In this document: in pieces, positions 44,219 through 52,900 of the stretch
Numbering within the stretch: the stretch's first letter is position 1
How the letters are laid out: every line of letters starts with the position of its first letter
Source: JAHDHW01 sp965277415
GTDB taxonomy: Bacteria > Bacteroidota > Bacteroidia > Chitinophagales > Saprospiraceae
Assembly (NCBI GenBank): GCA_965277415.1
Contig: CBDICS010000035.1
Location: forward strand, 1 to 64,000
Reading direction: 5' to 3'
Length of the DNA stretch: 64,000 nt
The notes under the pieces: model-generated
What the model saw: the letters and a program-made list of their open reading frames with translations, nothing else
Told to the model about the DNA's origin: nothing
Databases searched by the model: none
Program-made: the position numbers and the translations under genes

Positions 44219-44665
44219 ATGAAACATCAATTACTACTAGTACTTTTATTAATAATCTTTTCTCAATGTTCTGAAAAGCAAGAAAACCCTCAATCCGAAA
44301 AACCTAAATCTGATGATTATGCTGCAATTGAATCCGTCATTCAAAATTATTTTGATGGTTGGCTTACAGGCGATACGACTTTAGTTGGTAGTGCAATGCA
44401 TAGTTCCTGCAATTTAAAATTTGTACGTGAAGGAAAAATCGATATTCGAACTAGAAGCCGATACCTAAGTGGCTTTCAACCCAGACCCCGTCTTCAGAAT
44501 GCAGAAGGAAGAATAATATCAATTGATATAACGAGGACAGCTGCTGAAGCAAAAATTGAACTTGAAACGGAAAATCGCTTGTTTACCGATTACTTCAATT
44601 TATTAAAAGAAGGTAATCGTTGGTATATCACGGATAAGGTATCGACTAATATTTCGAAAGAATAA
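44219..44665 (+). CDS. Lipoprotein with NTF2-like (lumazine-binding-type) domain
   Basis: 148 residues. Lipoprotein signal MKHQLLLVLLLIIFSQCSEKQ with Cys 17. Domain: YAAIESVIQNYFDGWLTGD ... VGSAMHSSCNLKFVREGK ... IRTRSRYLSGFQPRPR ... IISIDITRTAAEAKIELE ... YFNLLKEGNRWYITDKV, the standard order of a Lumazine_bd_2/SnoaL-type domain. A paralogue at 40015 has a cleavable signal instead of a lipid anchor. Ligand unknown. Confidence 0.8.
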   Translation: MKHQLLLVLLLIIFSQCSEKQENPQSEKPKSDDYAAIESVIQNYFDGWLTGDTTLVGSAMHSSCNLKFVREGKIDIRTRSRYLSGFQPRPRLQNAEGRIISIDITRTAAEAKIELETENRLFTDYFNLLKEGNRWYITDKVSTNISKE

Positions 44666-44670
44666 TAGAA

Positions 44671-44794
44671 TGTGATCTAATAAATAAAACCCAAAGTCGC
44701 CTCAGGACAAGACTTATTTACTACAGAAATCAATTTAGAGCCTAATCGTTTTGACTTGGTTCAGATGGTAGAAACAAACGAATGTTTTGTGTGG
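44671..44794. repeat. Island hairpin repeat, copy 4
   Basis: CCCAAAGTCGCCTCAGGACA then AATTTAGAGCCTAATCG ... AACGAATGTTTTGTGTGG: both halves of the family are present with more changes than copies 1-3. Starts 6 bases after the NTF2-like stop. Confidence 0.6.
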
Positions 44795-44874
44795 AGTAGG
44801 GTTTATAATGAGGATATAGCCAATAATAAAATTAAATGTTAACTGCTTTTATAGATTCAACTTTTAAATAAATA

Positions 44875-45585
44875 TTGGCTAGATCATCTTCTAAAATCCC
44901 AAAAAACAGGACTGTTCCCTTTATTGATTTGATTAAACATATTTCTGAAATAAAAAAATTAAACATCCAAACTATACTTGTTTTATTATCTAGGTTTCTT
45001 TGGATGATGATAGCGATATTGAAGGCGCTTAATGTGCTAAAAATGTCCGATGGACTAGCTATAACTCTAATAGCGGTGTTTTTTTTCTTTCCCTATGTTT
45101 TATATTGGAATAAGTTAATTTCAGATTCAAAGATAGCTAATAGGAAAAGTGATTTAAAATACTTTTACCAATCTAAACTAGGAAGAAAAAGAGTTTACTT
45201 AGTTGGGAGTGGTTTGATTTGTTATGCACTTATCCTTTGGGAAAACACATTCGGTTTTAAGTGTGTTTTATTAACGGGCTTGTCTATCGTCTTATCTGAA
45301 TTTTTAACCTTTATCGTGTATAAGATTTTTAAACCTAAAAGACTTGTACTTATGAAGGGTTTGATAGTGAATATAAATGAAAGTTATGAATCAATAGAAG
45401 CTAGAAGCGTTAAAAATATAAATAGAAGCTACGATAAGTTACTTATTGAAGGAGAAACAAAATCAATGGAATTAGATTTGAAAGGGTTTAATAAAGATGT
45501 AATAGAAAGGATGATCAAAAACATAAAATTCTTTATAAAGACAAATCAAATGATGAGTAGATTAAAAAATGAATCTTCGGAATAG
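44875..45585 (+). CDS. Membrane protein of unknown function (TTG start)
   Basis: 236 residues read from TTG 44875; no in-frame ATG precedes the first membrane helix. Four hydrophobic segments: ILVLLSRFLWMMIAIL, GLAITLIAVFFFFPYVLYW, VYLVGSGLICYALILWE and VLLTGLSIVLSEFLTFIVY, followed by a basic cytoplasmic tail. No motif recognised. Fits the pattern of small cassette-type genes in this island. Confidence 0.5.
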   Translation: MARSSSKIPKNRTVPFIDLIKHISEIKKLNIQTILVLLSRFLWMMIAILKALNVLKMSDGLAITLIAVFFFFPYVLYWNKLISDSKIANRKSDLKYFYQSKLGRKRVYLVGSGLICYALILWENTFGFKCVLLTGLSIVLSEFLTFIVYKIFKPKRLVLMKGLIVNINESYESIEARSVKNINRSYDKLLIEGETKSMELDLKGFNKDVIERMIKNIKFFIKTNQMMSRLKNESSE

Positions 45586-45592
45586 AATAGAA

Positions 45593-45640
45593 CAGCCTCG
45601 TAGCGGAATTGGACTTGAAGTAGAAGGATGTTTTTTATGG
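45593..45640. repeat. Island hairpin repeat, degenerate copy 5
   Basis: AGCCTCGTAGCGGAATTGGA then CTTGAAGTAGAAGGATG aligns loosely with the right half of copies 1, 2 and 4. Low identity, placed by position just after a gene stop. Confidence 0.3.
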
Positions 45641-45850
45641 AGAGAATAAAAAGGAAGAAGAATTTTCAATATGATCTATGCTTATTTTAAAACTGACTCG
45701 TTGCTTATCAAGAAATAAAACAAAATATATAAAATATCATGATTTCTATTTGCTCGAAAAGTATTAATTAGAATTTGTATTTTAGTTAATGATCTAAGTA
45801 TAAATCAAACCTTAAATAGACCTGAATAATTATAAAAAATAGAATGAATT

Positions 45851-46312
45851 ATGATTAAAAAAATTATGCTATCAGTTTTATTGGTTTGTATTTTCTTTGC
45901 TTGTAAACAGAATTCAGATTCTAGTGAAGTTTTATTTGTTTGTACTCATGGAGCTGCGAGAAGTCCAATAGCTACAGCATATTTTAATAAACTAGCAAAA
46001 GAAAATGATTTAAATTTTCATGCAGCTTTTAGAGGAACGGAACCTAGTGAAGAGTTGACTAAAGAGACAATTAGTGGGCTAGAAAAAGACGGATTTGATA
46101 TTAGTAATTGGAAACCAGAAAAAGTATCTGTTCAAGATGCTGAAAAGGCTTATAAAACTATAACATTTGATTGCTTTGTTCCATCAAATAAGCCTTTAAC
46201 TCTGAAAGAGGAGTGGAATAATACTCCATCAATAAGTAAAGATTATACTACTGCGCGAAATGTAATTAAAGGAAATGTAGAACAATTGATTGAAAACCTC
46301 AAAAGTGAATAA
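45851..46312 (+). CDS. Lipoprotein with LMW-phosphatase/arsenate-reductase fold
   Basis: 153 residues. Lipobox (LLVCIFFAC, Cys 18) is followed directly by a low-molecular-weight phosphatase domain: EVLFVCTHGAARSP carries the C31-x5-R37-S active-site loop, and GTEPSEELTKETISGLEKDG matches the family's second half. The family includes protein-tyrosine phosphatases and ArsC-type arsenate reductases. A lipid-anchored periplasmic form is unusual. The expected late Asp in a DP motif is not clear (FDCFVPS), so activity is uncertain. Confidence 0.7.
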   Translation: MIKKIMLSVLLVCIFFACKQNSDSSEVLFVCTHGAARSPIATAYFNKLAKENDLNFHAAFRGTEPSEELTKETISGLEKDGFDISNWKPEKVSVQDAEKAYKTITFDCFVPSNKPLTLKEEWNNTPSISKDYTTARNVIKGNVEQLIENLKSE

Positions 46313-46604
46313 TACGATTTAAAATAAAGGCGAGTGTATAACAAAGCATTTTTCACAGAGAATTTGCAATAATATTCATGGTATATCATTTACGTTGCGT
46401 GATTAGTGTTTTTGGAGTAAAAACTTATTGGAAAGATATTGAAAGTATGCTTGGATTAATAAAACGATTAGTTATGAGCTATTTTAAGCTTATATTAGCT
46501 GAAAAATAGAGTCTTTTAGAGAAGCTGGAATTGAGTCTGAGAGATGAGTATTTGGAGAGAGGATATTTTTACAGACTGAAATTATAACACATAAATAAGG
46601 AAAT
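46313..46604. other. Intergenic with cassette-edge-like motifs
   Basis: GTATAACAAAGCATTTTTCA at 46335 closely matches 47648 (TTATAACAATGTGTTTTTCA), each just after a gene stop; TATTTTTACAGACTGAAATT at 46564 matches 39803. These edges look like the ends of mobile gene units. Confidence 0.4.
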
Positions 46605-47639
46605 ATGATAGAGCTTACAAAATTAATTGAGGAGTATAATAAATCTCCTGAGATATTTCAAGCAGGAAGATACTGGAAAGCATATGAAAATAGAATAATT
46701 AATGAAATAAGAAAAGCAGACATTGAGGAATTAAGAAGTGGTAAATATCCAATTTTTGCCACTTTTGGATTCAATGAAACAGTCTATTTTTATCATCCAA
46801 GTCAGCCATTTTACAAAAAAATCATCCAAAAAATCATTAGATATTTTTTTATTACTGATAAACACAATTTACCATACTCACTCTGTCTGTCAGATATAAG
46901 AGAAATGGCGTATAATCATTGCATGCTTCAAGGTAAGTTAGCAAACATTAAATCGATTTCTGAAATAGAGGTTAGCACATTTGGGAAGCCTGAAGATTTA
47001 TTTGAAATAAAGGGTAAAAAATACACGATGGCTTTTCTCTCTTATTATATTAGATTATGTTATGCTCAAAAATATTTACAATTGGAGGGAAATGAAATTG
47101 TAATAGAGTTGGGTTCAGGCTCAGGACATCAAGTTGAAGTACTCAAAAAAGTATTTCCTGATTTAACAATACTCTGTTTTGATTTACCTTATGGACTTTA
47201 TTTGTGTTATAAATATCTACACATGGCTTTAGGTGAAGAATTTGTAGTTAATCCTTTACAGGCAATCGAAACAACAGACTTAACGAATATTGAAAAAGGC
47301 AAAGTGCATATGTTTGGTAATTGGCAATTCCCATTACTTCAAAATTTTAAATTTGACGTATTCTGGAATGCTGCTAGCTTTGGAGAGATGGAACCCCACA
47401 TTGTTAAAAACTATTTAAAATACATTTTAAAAGGCTGCCAAGCCATTTATCTTTTACAAGCAAGGCACGGTAAGGAAAGTTATAAAAACAAGGGTGTCGT
47501 AACTCCAATTAGATTTGAAGATTATACCCCCATGTTGAATGGTTTTACATTGATAGATGATTCTGAGGCATACAAAGCACACAAAAAATTATCTCAAAGT
47601 GGAGGGTACTTCCAGGCGGTTTGGAAAAAGAGCAACTAG
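46605..47639 (+). CDS. Putative sugar O-methyltransferase
   Basis: 344 residues, soluble. SAM-binding motif I VIELGSGSGHQVEVLKK at about 162-178, then LTILCFDLPYGLYL and FDVFWNAASFGEMEPHIVKN, the last being typical of the putative sugar O-methyltransferase family found in surface polysaccharide loci. The N-terminal 150 residues (QAGRYWKAYENRII) form the family's cap. No glycosyltransferases are adjacent, in line with a gene carried alone as a cassette. Followed by a TATAACA edge motif. Confidence 0.75.
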   Translation: MIELTKLIEEYNKSPEIFQAGRYWKAYENRIINEIRKADIEELRSGKYPIFATFGFNETVYFYHPSQPFYKKIIQKIIRYFFITDKHNLPYSLCLSDIREMAYNHCMLQGKLANIKSISEIEVSTFGKPEDLFEIKGKKYTMAFLSYYIRLCYAQKYLQLEGNEIVIELGSGSGHQVEVLKKVFPDLTILCFDLPYGLYLCYKYLHMALGEEFVVNPLQAIETTDLTNIEKGKVHMFGNWQFPLLQNFKFDVFWNAASFGEMEPHIVKNYLKYILKGCQAIYLLQARHGKESYKNKGVVTPIRFEDYTPMLNGFTLIDDSEAYKAHKKLSQSGGYFQAVWKKSN

Positions 47640-47926
47640 AATACGAGTTATAACAATGTGTTTTTCATATTCAGACAAAATAAATTGTACTATTTTTTTG
47701 ATGCATAGTGTTATTTTTAATACATGTCAAAAGAGTATGAATAAATTTGTTTTGAACGACATTTAAAACACTCATTTTATTTTACCTTGAGCGATCTTTC
47801 GATTAAAGATTCATGCCTAATATTTTCTTTTCAAATTATATATTGTAATATTAAGGGTCAGTTTAAATTCAGCAGGTTATTATCAAAATAGAGCTATCTC
47901 ATTAGTTAACCTTAATTATAAGTGTA
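47640..47926. other. Intergenic, right edge of the small-gene island
   Basis: Edge motif TTATAACAATGTGTTTTTCA at 47648. At 47859 TCAGTTTAAATT ... TTATCAAAAT resembles 57051-57081. No gene seen. Confidence 0.4.
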
Positions 47927-48904
47927 ATGAGTCAAGCTATTTTTAATAATCACCAGAATGCAGTAGCCATTCTTTTACATAAAAGTCAGCGATCTATTGA
48001 TATCGCAATGTGTTGGTTTACGAATCCATTACTCTTTTCCATTTTGCTTAAAAAAGCTAAGGCGGGCGTTCATATACGCTTAGTTATTCAATTTGATCAA
48101 GCTAATTTCCATCCGAAGGGATTGCCCTTTTTTCAATTAGATAGGTTTGGAGGTTTGATTAAAGCTTATCACCAAAAAGAATTAATGCATCATAAATTTG
48201 CAATCCTTGATGGCGAAATATTACTTACTGGTTCTTATAATTGGACAGGAACCCAACATGTCGAAAATGTATTGGTGATTGAGCAGTCAGATTTAATTCA
48301 AGGATACCTATCAGAATTTGAAAAACTTTGGACTAATGCAAAATCATTGAGCGATCTTGCAAATAAGAAAGCGAAAAAGCCTGATTTCCAAAAGTTATTC
48401 AAACCTATTACCTGGGATATTCAAGACCTTCGACATGCTATTATCTTGAAAGGCGCAAAGGTTTGGGTATCTGTTTTTAAAGAAAAAGAAATATTAATTT
48501 GGAATCAGTGTGTACAACTTCAACGGCATTTTCTAAAAGTGAAAACTAAATTTTTTAGTTCTAATCAAGAAGATTGGAATGCTGATGCCTTTAAAGAATG
48601 GATTCAAAAATTGAATCTTAGTCAAATGCGAATCCTCAAAAACTACTGTATAAGAATGGAAACCCATGACCTTATTCTAGCAGTGACTTCAAATGGGGAA
48701 TTGCTTGGAGTTGGAATGGTTGGCTCTACTCCTATACCAAGCCATTTAGACGCATACCCTTTCGCACGTTTTGTACAATGGTTTGAATTTTTGGATGATG
48801 CTAAATCTATAGAGCGATTGCCTTGTACACCTTTTGGACGATTCCGAGGATCAGGATTGCAAATACTGAGTTTGTTTAAAGATAGAAAAAAGTCGGCTGC
48901 TTGA
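47927..48904 (+). CDS. Phospholipase D-like nuclease domain protein
   Basis: 325 residues, no signal peptide. One HxKx4D site: H88-x-K90-x4-D95 in ELMHHKFAILDG, followed by LLTGSYNWTGTQHVEN, the classic PLD nuclease (mitochondrial cardiolipin hydrolase/Nuc-like) arrangement. The family acts as a dimer on DNA, RNA or phosphodiester lipids. Residues about 145-325 form an extra domain of unknown type (LNLSQMRILKNYCIRME, THDLILAVTSNGELLGVGMV). Faces a Pif1-type helicase gene on the other strand. A DNA-processing role is inference. Confidence 0.75.
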   Translation: MSQAIFNNHQNAVAILLHKSQRSIDIAMCWFTNPLLFSILLKKAKAGVHIRLVIQFDQANFHPKGLPFFQLDRFGGLIKAYHQKELMHHKFAILDGEILLTGSYNWTGTQHVENVLVIEQSDLIQGYLSEFEKLWTNAKSLSDLANKKAKKPDFQKLFKPITWDIQDLRHAIILKGAKVWVSVFKEKEILIWNQCVQLQRHFLKVKTKFFSSNQEDWNADAFKEWIQKLNLSQMRILKNYCIRMETHDLILAVTSNGELLGVGMVGSTPIPSHLDAYPFARFVQWFEFLDDAKSIERLPCTPFGRFRGSGLQILSLFKDRKKSAA

Positions 48905-49015
48905 TGCGCTATCCTTTAATCATAGCAATCGCAAGATTCTATTTGACTTTTGTGCCTTCGAGTCTTTGTGGCAAAATAGAAATAGCAATTTTTAGTCATC
49001 AATTGCCACACTACA

Positions 49016-51469
49016 TCAGGCCTTCATAAAAGCCCTAACCATCCGAATTTCCCCATAAGAATAGTCATCTCCAACTTTTGCTTTTATCTCTGAGAGGGTA
49101 TCTACTTCCAGATCTTTTAAAAGCGAAATCAGTTTTTCAACTTTTTCTTTTTCGATTAATTCATAAATACTCAAATCACCTGAACCAATAAAATGGGAGA
49201 GATGACCTTCGATAGTCGTCCGAACAAAACCGCGCTCTTTTGCAATTTCATCAATCGTCTTACCTGTTTTGAACAGATTGAAACTAATCTCTTTAGTATT
49301 ACTTACTTTTGGTTTGACGATTTCTTCCTTTTCTTCTTCTTCAAACTGATTTCGTAAGCCAGTATCAATTTGTTTTTCAGTACAATAATTTTCTACCATC
49401 TCAAGAATCTCTTCTCCAAATTGTTGTACTTTTTTAGGACCAATTCCCTTTACTCGTTTTAGATTTTTAGCATCTGTTGGTAAACTGTTGACAATACCTA
49501 TCAATGCTTTGGTTGACAGTATTCTATAGAGTGGCACATCTAGATCGACGCCTGTTGTCTTGCGCCAGGATACTAACATAGCATTGAGTATTGGATGTGG
49601 GACGGAGATTACTTCTTTTTTTACCCTCGGAGTATTTTTTATTGATTTTTGATAATCTAATTCAGCATTTGATTTAGTTCGATTATATAGATGAGTAGAA
49701 AAACCATTGAAGGAAGATTCGAAGCAAATATTTTGAGTAAAGAGCGCTTGCTGTAAAGCCTCCATCTTATCCTTGGCCGTTTTTTTTACAGCTTGATTAT
49801 CTGTCAAAATGGGAATCTTTTGAGCGGCAGGTATTAATTCAATTTTTAATTGATCTGAAAAATAATGACTCGCTTTTTTAATTCGATCCTGTAAAGCATC
49901 ATTGTCTTCAGGTAGTGAAGCTTGATTAAAATATTTTAGTAATTGCGCCTGAAATTTATCACTAACCGAAAAAACAGATGCTTCGGCCTGACTTATTAAG
50001 GTATTCAGTCGACTAATACCATCTCCTTGTAAAGAATGCTCATTTTCTAGAAAAATTCGATTTAGTTGAGCAAGATGATTTCTAACTATTTTTAAACCAA
50101 ACAACTCCTTTATAAGTGCTTGTTGATATTGATGTTTGGAAGCTTCAAGATGATCCTCATTAGGCGCATTTTGATCGGCTTCTTTTGTGTAGCGTTTCAC
50201 AACTTGATCTGTACGTACACTTGAAGGATTGATCTTTGTTCGCAAAACCATTCCTTCAAAACTTTTACAACGACTTAGTGCTACATAGACCTGGCCATGA
50301 GCAAAAGCGGCCTGGGCATCAATGATTGCACGTTCGAAAGTAAGACCTTGACTCTTATGGATAGTAATGGCCCAAGCAGCTTTTAAAGGAATCTGTCTAA
50401 AGATGCCGACTACTTCTTCTGTAAGTTCTTTGCTTTTTTCATTTAGATTATATTTCATATTATGCCACTCAAGGGGAGAAACAGGAATATCAAAATGGTC
50501 TCCTTTACAATGTACATGGATACTGTCTTTATTGATTTTAACGATTTGCCCAATCTTACCATTATAATATAGTTTGTCTTGCGAAAGGTCATTTTTCACA
50601 AACATGACCTGAGCACCGAGCTTGAATTCTAAAACCTCATCTGTAGGGTAGGAGTGAGGAGGAAAATTGCCTTCTATTTCTGCTTTATATCTAAATACTT
50701 TTTCGCTTAAAGCATCTAGTTTTTCTTTATTAATTTTTTGAGCACTTGCATTATGTGAAGTCAGGATAATATAACCTTCTTCATCAGCGGGTTTAAAATC
50801 AGGTCGAAAACGACTGTTCAATAATTCAAGTACTTCATTGTCTAATTTATTATTTCGTACATTATTAAGTAATTGAATGAATTGGCTATCCGCTTGTCGA
50901 TAGATATGCTTTAATTCAATTGTTATTGGATTCGTTTTTTGCAAAGCGAGGCTTCCAAAAAAATAAAGCGTCTGATAATGACTAGCGAGCAGTTGTTGTT
51001 CTTCTCGTTTGACAACAGGAGGCAATTGATGCAAATCTCCTACCATGAGGAGTTGAACGCCACCGAAAGGATAGCGGTAATCACGATAACGTCTAAGTAC
51101 TTCATCAATAGCATCAAGGAGATCAGCGCGAACCATACTGATTTCGTCTATGACCAGTAAGTCGAGACTTTTAATCAGGTTTATTTTTTTACGATTGAAA
51201 CGTTTCTTCTTTAGTTCCTCTTGAGTTTGACCAGGTATTTTAGGTCCAAAGGAGAGTTGAAAAAATGAATGTATAGTCATCCCTCCAGCATTAATAGCAG
51301 CGACTCCTGTTGGTGCTACAACAACCATACGTTTGATCTCTTCTTTTTTTATATTATGCAAAAAAGTCGTTTTCCCAGTTCCCGCTTTACCTGTTAGAAA
51401 GATATTTTTGTTGGTATAGCGAATATATTTATGAGCTAGGTCTATTTGTGGGTTTGATGTTTTTTCCAT
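49016..51469 (-). CDS. Pif1/RecD-like helicase with HRDC and C-terminal HTH
   Basis: 817 residues. Superfamily 1B helicase: Walker A LTGKAGTGKTTFLHN (25-39), VVVAPTGVAAINAGGMTIHS, Walker B LLVIDEISMVRADLLD, GGVQLLMVGDLHQLPPV, and the late WAITIHKSQGLTFERAIID and GQVYVALSRCKSFEGMVL. After about residue 635 an HRDC domain (VPLYRILSTKALIGIVNSLP, KGIGPKKVQQFGEEIL) and then a helix-turn-helix tail (KTIDEIAKERGFVRTTIEGH). This is the usual Bacteroidota Pif1-type form. Unwinds DNA 5' to 3'; the tail likely binds nucleic acid. Confidence 0.95.
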   Translation of the reverse strand: MEKTSNPQIDLAHKYIRYTNKNIFLTGKAGTGKTTFLHNIKKEEIKRMVVVAPTGVAAINAGGMTIHSFFQLSFGPKIPGQTQEELKKKRFNRKKINLIKSLDLLVIDEISMVRADLLDAIDEVLRRYRDYRYPFGGVQLLMVGDLHQLPPVVKREEQQLLASHYQTLYFFGSLALQKTNPITIELKHIYRQADSQFIQLLNNVRNNKLDNEVLELLNSRFRPDFKPADEEGYIILTSHNASAQKINKEKLDALSEKVFRYKAEIEGNFPPHSYPTDEVLEFKLGAQVMFVKNDLSQDKLYYNGKIGQIVKINKDSIHVHCKGDHFDIPVSPLEWHNMKYNLNEKSKELTEEVVGIFRQIPLKAAWAITIHKSQGLTFERAIIDAQAAFAHGQVYVALSRCKSFEGMVLRTKINPSSVRTDQVVKRYTKEADQNAPNEDHLEASKHQYQQALIKELFGLKIVRNHLAQLNRIFLENEHSLQGDGISRLNTLISQAEASVFSVSDKFQAQLLKYFNQASLPEDNDALQDRIKKASHYFSDQLKIELIPAAQKIPILTDNQAVKKTAKDKMEALQQALFTQNICFESSFNGFSTHLYNRTKSNAELDYQKSIKNTPRVKKEVISVPHPILNAMLVSWRKTTGVDLDVPLYRILSTKALIGIVNSLPTDAKNLKRVKGIGPKKVQQFGEEILEMVENYCTEKQIDTGLRNQFEEEEKEEIVKPKVSNTKEISFNLFKTGKTIDEIAKERGFVRTTIEGHLSHFIGSGDLSIYELIEKEKVEKLISLLKDLEVDTLSEIKAKVGDDYSYGEIRMVRAFMKA

Positions 51470-51666
51470 TGGATTTATTTTTCAATGCCTCATTTTTAGC
51501 TCGATTGCAAAAAGCATGCTTATTTTTCACACACTGTACTAACGCATCCTTTTAACAAAACTAGCTATTTTATACTAAAATTGAAGTTATTAAAAGGGAT
51601 TAATAATAAACTATCATTAATTTTGTCCCCTCACTTATATAGACTCCTAAGTACCTGAAATTCCAT

Positions 51667-51700
51667 AAAAAAAAGCCACTATTTTTTAATAGCAGCTTTT
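51667..51700 (-). terminator. Terminator for the tail-fibre-domain gene
   Basis: Minus strand: AGCTGCTATT aaaa AATAGTGGCT stem followed by TTTTTTT. Located 38 bases downstream of the stop at 51738. Confidence 0.8.
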
Positions 51701-51737
51701 CTAATTCCGTGTCCCTAAATATTATCTCTGACAATAT

Positions 51738-52580
51738 TTATTTTCCTATAGCAACCCAATAAAATTCTTGGCCACCTTTTAAGTCTTTATGACGATTAAT
51801 AGAAAACTCTGTTTTGTTTTTTCTTACAACAGGAAGTATATCTTGTCCACCTGATGAAGTTCTTGTGGTTACTACCGTATAACATTCTTTATCAAAGTTT
51901 TCAAGTCCCATAGTTTCAAAACTAAAAGTCTGTTGATCACTTGAAGTACTAAGCCCCATACCACCTTTCATCGTATAGCCGCCTCCAATAGGGAAAGAAA
52001 AATTGCCTTGTATCGGATCACAATCACCAATTGCTATCCAGAAAAATTCTTCATCACCTGCAATACTATTATGTCGATTGACGGTAAAAGAAGTTGCATC
52101 AATTCGGACTACAGGAAGGATTGCTCTTCCGTTTTCTTCTCTCCGATTGGTAAGAACAGCATAACAATCTTTTGAAAAAGCAACTGGAAAAGTAATACGC
52201 TCATCTCCGTCTGTTGTTGTAAGTCCATTACCCCATTGAATCATTGCAACTGTCTTTCCATCTGGATTTACTTTAGAATAAGAAGGCCCCCCATTTGAAG
52301 TAGAACCAATGGCCAACATATTAAAAGGATCGTTATGATCAATAGCACTTCTTCGATCAATAACATAACCTCTACTATCAGCAGAAGTAATAGAGAGTAC
52401 ATCGCGACCTTCAGAATTAGTTCTATTGACGATTACAGAAGGATTGATAGATTTAAACACTTCAGGGAAATTAAAAAGTTCATCTCCGTCTTTAGTAGAA
52501 ACTGGTGTGTCCCACTGAATAAGTGCATTTTGAATCTTTTGAGATTTTTGAGTCTCTGTGGTTGTTTGAACATTTTCCAT
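51738..52580 (-). CDS. Protein of three tandem phage-tail gp53-like domains
   Basis: 280 residues from the ATG at 52580 (MENVQTTTETQ); an upstream extension to 52730 has no protein-like pattern. Three repeats of about 85-90 residues share an opening IQWG/IQWD, a (F/I)xFPxxF strand, a cysteine-V(V/L)TxR strand, a F(S/T)(V/I)NRH turn and a closing F(F/Y)W(I/V)AIG. That is the layout of the gp53-like C-terminal tail-fibre domain (a lectin-type fold). No phage structural genes are nearby. As a stand-alone trimer-like chain it may be a lectin or an exported-injection tip; no signal peptide is visible. Confidence 0.65.
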   Translation of the reverse strand: MENVQTTTETQKSQKIQNALIQWDTPVSTKDGDELFNFPEVFKSINPSVIVNRTNSEGRDVLSITSADSRGYVIDRRSAIDHNDPFNMLAIGSTSNGGPSYSKVNPDGKTVAMIQWGNGLTTTDGDERITFPVAFSKDCYAVLTNRREENGRAILPVVRIDATSFTVNRHNSIAGDEEFFWIAIGDCDPIQGNFSFPIGGGYTMKGGMGLSTSSDQQTFSFETMGLENFDKECYTVVTTRTSSGGQDILPVVRKNKTEFSINRHKDLKGGQEFYWVAIGK

Positions 52581-52900
52581 AATTAATAAAATATTTGAGG
52601 TTATAAAATAAACATGATTTTTGTTTGATTTTAATAAATCATGTTGGTTAAAAAATATACTGCAAATTGTCCCGAATTGGAGGACTTTGGTAAGCGTAGA
52701 ATTATCCGAAATGAAAGAGTAGTAATTCAACTTGAATGCTTGGGTATTTTTACCTGTTTTAGGAGGGATACTTGTTTCAGCGCTTTTGGAAAAGAAATTA
52801 TCATGTATTTTGCGTCTAAATTCTGTTGGAGAAATAATCTGATATTTCTTCTACAGAACTTAATTATTAATTCTTTTTTCAAAAACTAAAAATCACAATC
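52581..52900. other. Intergenic region between divergent genes
   Basis: Holds the stem AACATGATTT/AAATCATGTT at about 52,610-52,650. An 82-codon frame at 52641-52889 shows no family pattern. On the minus strand, ISPTEFRRK (near 52,830) echoes an AraC-type C-terminus but the frame is short and closed; I treat it as chance. Confidence 0.4.

Noticed and set aside
38079..47926. Firm call of an integron
   Set aside because: No integrase gene in the window and the repeat core boxes do not match the classical attC consensus; kept only as a hypothesis.
51738..52580. Prophage remnant around the tail-fibre-domain gene
   Set aside because: No capsid, terminase, portal, integrase or lysis gene nearby; a single domain type is not enough.
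52641..52889. 82-codon frame between divergent genes
   Set aside because: Odd composition and no recognisable domain. The minus-strand SPTEFRRK echo of AraC regulators is too short and has stops around it.
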